DNA of 17,253 nt from CAIRNS01 sp049508565 (GTDB lineage: Bacteria > Elusimicrobiota > Endomicrobiia > Endomicrobiales > CAIRNS01), in NCBI GenBank assembly GCA_049508565.1, contig JBELAT010000024.1, positions 1-17,253 on the forward strand, read 5' to 3'. A program made the position numbers and the translations under genes. The notes below the pieces were generated by a model that saw only the letters and a list, made by a program, of their open reading frames with translations, did not search any database and was not told the origin of the DNA. Positions 15,585-17,253 of this stretch are shown piece by piece (position 1 is the stretch's first letter; every line of letters starts with the position of its first letter).

Positions 15585-15746
15585 TTATTTGACGTCATCG
15601 TCTTTTTTCTTGCCGTCCATGGCGTCCTTGAACTCCTTGAGTCCCTGCCCGACGGACTTGAATACTTCCGGAATCCTCTTTGCCCCAAACAGGACAATGA
15701 TAACCAGAAGAATGAGAGCCAGCTCCGAAAAACCAATTCTTTCCAT
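15585..15746 (-). CDS. tatA: Twin-arginine translocase subunit TatA (53 residues)
   Basis: A 53-codon gene starts at ATG 15746, one base after the tatC stop, with AAAGGAG at the end of tatC as ribosome site. The product has a single N-terminal membrane helix (about 7-20, LALILLVIIVLF with E8 at the polar position), the FGAKRIPE hinge (20-27), and an amphipathic helix (VFKSVGQGLKEFKDAM, 28-43), then a charged tail. The FGxKxxPE hinge and SVGQGLKEFK helix are of TatA type. TatA oligomerises to form the passage for folded Tat substrates after TatBC binds the signal peptide. It is separated from tatB by tatC and followed after five bases by the siroheme gene. Confidence 0.92.
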   Translation of the reverse strand: MERIGFSELALILLVIIVLFGAKRIPEVFKSVGQGLKEFKDAMDGKKKDDDVK

Positions 15747-15747
15747 T

Positions 15748-16467
15748 TTATTTTCTCCTTTCAGCTATTCGGGCTGCAACAATCCCGATTTCAAATAATA
15801 TTAACAGCGGCACAGCCATAAGCGTCTGGTTGAACGCATCGGGGATCGGAGAGAGAAGCGCGGCCACAATAAATGCCAGCACTATGGCGTAACGCCTGTT
15901 TTTTCTCAGCGTAGCCGCTGTCACCAATCCCGCTCGAGCGAGGAACCAAATGACGAGCGGTAATTCAAAAATAGCGCCGAACATAAACACCATACCCCCT
16001 GCGAAAGAGATGTACCGCGTAACCGATATAAACGGCACCAGCACATCGGACCCGCAGCTTATCAGGAATTTTAAACTGGCGGGTAGAACGGCAAAATAGC
16101 AAAACGCAGAACCGCTATAAAATAAGAGCAGAGACGCTATGGTTAACCATATGGCCGTTTTCTTTTCAAGTGGCCGCATCCCCGTGCGCACAAAACCCCA
16201 TACCTGGAACAACACCAGTGGCGCGCCCGTAAAAATACCGGCATAGATGGAAAATCTGATCTTGCTCGTGAAGGCTTCCGCCGGACTCATGAAATAAAGT
16301 TTCCCGACGGGCTCAGCGAACTTGCGCAATATGGGGTCAATATTATAGAACATGACAACACTCAGCACGGAAACTGCCGCGACGGAGACAATGAGACTTC
16401 TCCGTAAATGGACAAGATGCGTAGAGAGCGGCAAGGACGTGTCATGCTCAAGATTTATCTCGTTCAT
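15748..16467 (-). CDS. tatC: Twin-arginine translocase receptor subunit TatC
   Basis: ATG 16467, ten bases after GGAGG (16482-16478), gives 239 residues and six predicted membrane segments, the normal TatC architecture. It overlaps tatB by 20 bases; a TTG at 16485 lies within the ribosome site and is unlikely. Recognisable blocks are HLVHLRRSLIVSV (18-30), APLVLFQVWGFV (82-93) with PLEKK (99-103), FGAIFELPLVIW and LLSPIPDAFNQTLMAVPLL. TatC binds the twin-arginine signal peptide of folded proteins with TatB. The HL-x-E-L-R motif of the N-terminus reads HLVHLR, so the Glu known to contact the RR motif in E. coli (E15) is His20 here. The second recognition Glu (E103 in E. coli; here in PLEKK) is kept. 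Confidence 0.95.
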   Translation of the reverse strand: MNEINLEHDTSLPLSTHLVHLRRSLIVSVAAVSVLSVVMFYNIDPILRKFAEPVGKLYFMSPAEAFTSKIRFSIYAGIFTGAPLVLFQVWGFVRTGMRPLEKKTAIWLTIASLLLFYSGSAFCYFAVLPASLKFLISCGSDVLVPFISVTRYISFAGGMVFMFGAIFELPLVIWFLARAGLVTAATLRKNRRYAIVLAFIVAALLSPIPDAFNQTLMAVPLLILFEIGIVAARIAERRK

Positions 16468-16645
16468 CGTGACCATCCTCCTCAAGGTATTCCTGCAATT
16501 TGAACATCATGCCGCGCGTCGCCTTTTTGATAAGCAGCATCAGTTTGCCTAAGTTTCTCACAAGAACTGGCATCTCCCGCGGCCCGAGAACGAGGAGCGC
16601 AACAATGACGACCAACGCTAGTTCAGATAATCCTATATCAAACAT
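16448..16645 (-). CDS. tatB: Twin-arginine translocase subunit TatB (TatA/B family)
   Basis: The 65-residue product starts at ATG 16645, with AGAGG about seven bases upstream. It has an N-terminal membrane helix (LALVVIVALLVL, with E8), the hinge LGPREMPVLVRNLGKL (20-35), and a basic amphipathic helix, then an acidic tail. The LGP-x-x-x-P hinge is typical of TatB, whereas the second copy downstream has FGAKRIPE of TatA type. Order tatB-tatC-tatA places the receptor genes together. TatB with TatC forms the signal-peptide receptor in the cytoplasmic membrane. The C-terminal region is much shorter than in E. coli TatB. Confidence 0.88.
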   Translation of the reverse strand: MFDIGLSELALVVIVALLVLGPREMPVLVRNLGKLMLLIKKATRGMMFKLQEYLEEDGHDERDKS

Positions 16646-16668
16646 AGTAACCTCTTCTCTTTAACTCT

Positions 16669-17253
16669 TTACTCTTTTTCGTAACTCTGATACATCCGCC
16701 TGACAATCGCCCAGCGTACCCCCTCAGGTATCTGGCCGTAACCTTTCATGTCGGTGCCCGGATAACCTTCGGAAATGATTTTAAATGAAGCATCCGGTGC
16801 CAGGGCCCAATCCCCCATGCTCCGTGCAGGCGGACGAAGCGCCGCGCCCTTCTGCGTGACTGTTGCACCGCTGCCGTGACAGTCAGCGCATTGTTGCATA
16901 AACACGGTCTGCGCTTCTTGTTGCTGTTCACCGGTGGTTGTTACTTTCAACTCACCGGGAAAACTCCGTATATCCCTATTCTTTTGAAGATAATCCATCA
17001 ATCCCGACAGGGTGTCCTTTGTATATATCCTGAAATAAGGCATGGCTGAACCAGGCACCCCAGTTTCAAGGACAGTGAGCAGGGTAGCTCTACGCGTTAT
17101 GATTTTCGTTATATCGGCGGGCTGGACCTTCAAGTTCACTGCCTCGACACCGCGCCCGTTGCCCACCGCTCCATGGCAGATAGAACAACTTTTCTGGTAG
17201 ATGAATTGAGAGAGGTTATTGTCATTGTGTTCCTCAGCCAGGAACTGATTTTC
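16669..17253 (-). CDS. Diheme c-type cytochrome (N-terminus cut by window edge)
   Basis: The frame is open from the right edge (first codon seen encodes Glu) to the stop at 16669, 194 residues, so the signal peptide or membrane anchor and the true start lie outside. A GTG at 17166 that would begin a shorter frame falls four codons after the first heme motif and is not the start. Two heme-binding sites are seen: CSICH (residues 23-27 of the visible part) followed by GAVGNGRG, with candidate Met ligand in PGSAMPYF; and CADCHGSG, with candidate Met ligand in YPGTDMKGYGQIP. The two class I-type domains are joined around YLQKNRDIRSFPG. It should act outside the cytoplasmic membrane as an electron carrier or oxidase/reductase subunit. 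The specific partner is not visible. Its gene heads the visible part of the Tat/heme operon. Confidence 0.88.
   Translation of the reverse strand, partial: ENQFLAEEHNDNNLSQFIYQKSCSICHGAVGNGRGVEAVNLKVQPADITKIITRRATLLTVLETGVPGSAMPYFRIYTKDTLSGLMDYLQKNRDIRSFPGELKVTTTGEQQQEAQTVFMQQCADCHGSGATVTQKGAALRPPARSMGDWALAPDASFKIISEGYPGTDMKGYGQIPEGVRWAIVRRMYQSYEKE

Noticed and set aside
16669..17166. Cytochrome start at GTG 17166
   Set aside because: The upstream in-frame sequence encodes CSICH, the first heme site, just before this codon, so the real start is beyond the window.

Overview
The window looks like a bacterial chromosome segment in which almost every real gene is on the minus strand. Codon use and gene content fit a Gram-negative-type bacterium with an outer membrane. 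The combination of a PorV/UPF0164-like outer-membrane protein carrying a CsgG-like tail, proteins built of carboxypeptidase-regulatory-like repeats, a CobA-HemD fusion and siroheme-dependent heme synthesis recalls uncultured lineages such as Omnitrophota, Elusimicrobiota and related deep branches. That lineage guess is an inference from gene content, not a measurement.

Right two thirds (6135 to the right edge, transcribed right to left): one very compact gene string. It begins with a diheme c-type cytochrome cut by the right edge, then tatB, tatC and tatA. It continues with the siroheme-dependent ('alternative') heme pathway: precorrin-2 dehydrogenase (sirC type), hemA, hemC, a cobA-hemD fusion, ahbC, hemB, ahbD, ahbA, ahbB and hemL. 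Neighbouring genes overlap by 1 to 53 bases, abut exactly, or lie at most about 23 bases apart, so they are almost certainly one operon. Together they cover glutamyl-tRNA to aminolevulinate (HemA, HemL), porphobilinogen (HemB), hydroxymethylbilane (HemC), uroporphyrinogen III and precorrin-2 (CobA-HemD), sirohydrochlorin (SirC), then siroheme to didecarboxysiroheme (AhbA/B), Fe-coproporphyrin III (AhbC) and heme b (AhbD). No classical late-pathway gene (hemE, hemF/N, hemG/Y, hemH) is present. No dedicated sirohydrochlorin ferrochelatase is seen either. The heme made here presumably serves cytochromes such as the one at the head of the string, and Tat would export folded cofactor proteins for the same respiratory chain.

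Middle (2310-5950): a translationally coupled two-gene envelope cassette. The first gene encodes a secreted protein with five tandem ~85-residue beta-sandwich repeats, a ZU5-like region and a FlgD/type-A-like C-terminal domain. The second encodes a PorV-like outer-membrane barrel joined by a repetitive Pro-rich linker to a CsgG-like domain.

Left (1-2061): a membrane fatty-acid desaturase cut by the left edge, and a small two-gene unit (an unknown 73-residue protein followed by an AbiEii-like nucleotidyltransferase). The nucleotidyltransferase seems to be decaying: its expected ATG reads ATA and one catalytic Asp reads Ala. The intergenic stretches in this part are AT-rich and hold candidate promoters and a cluster of short inverted repeats.
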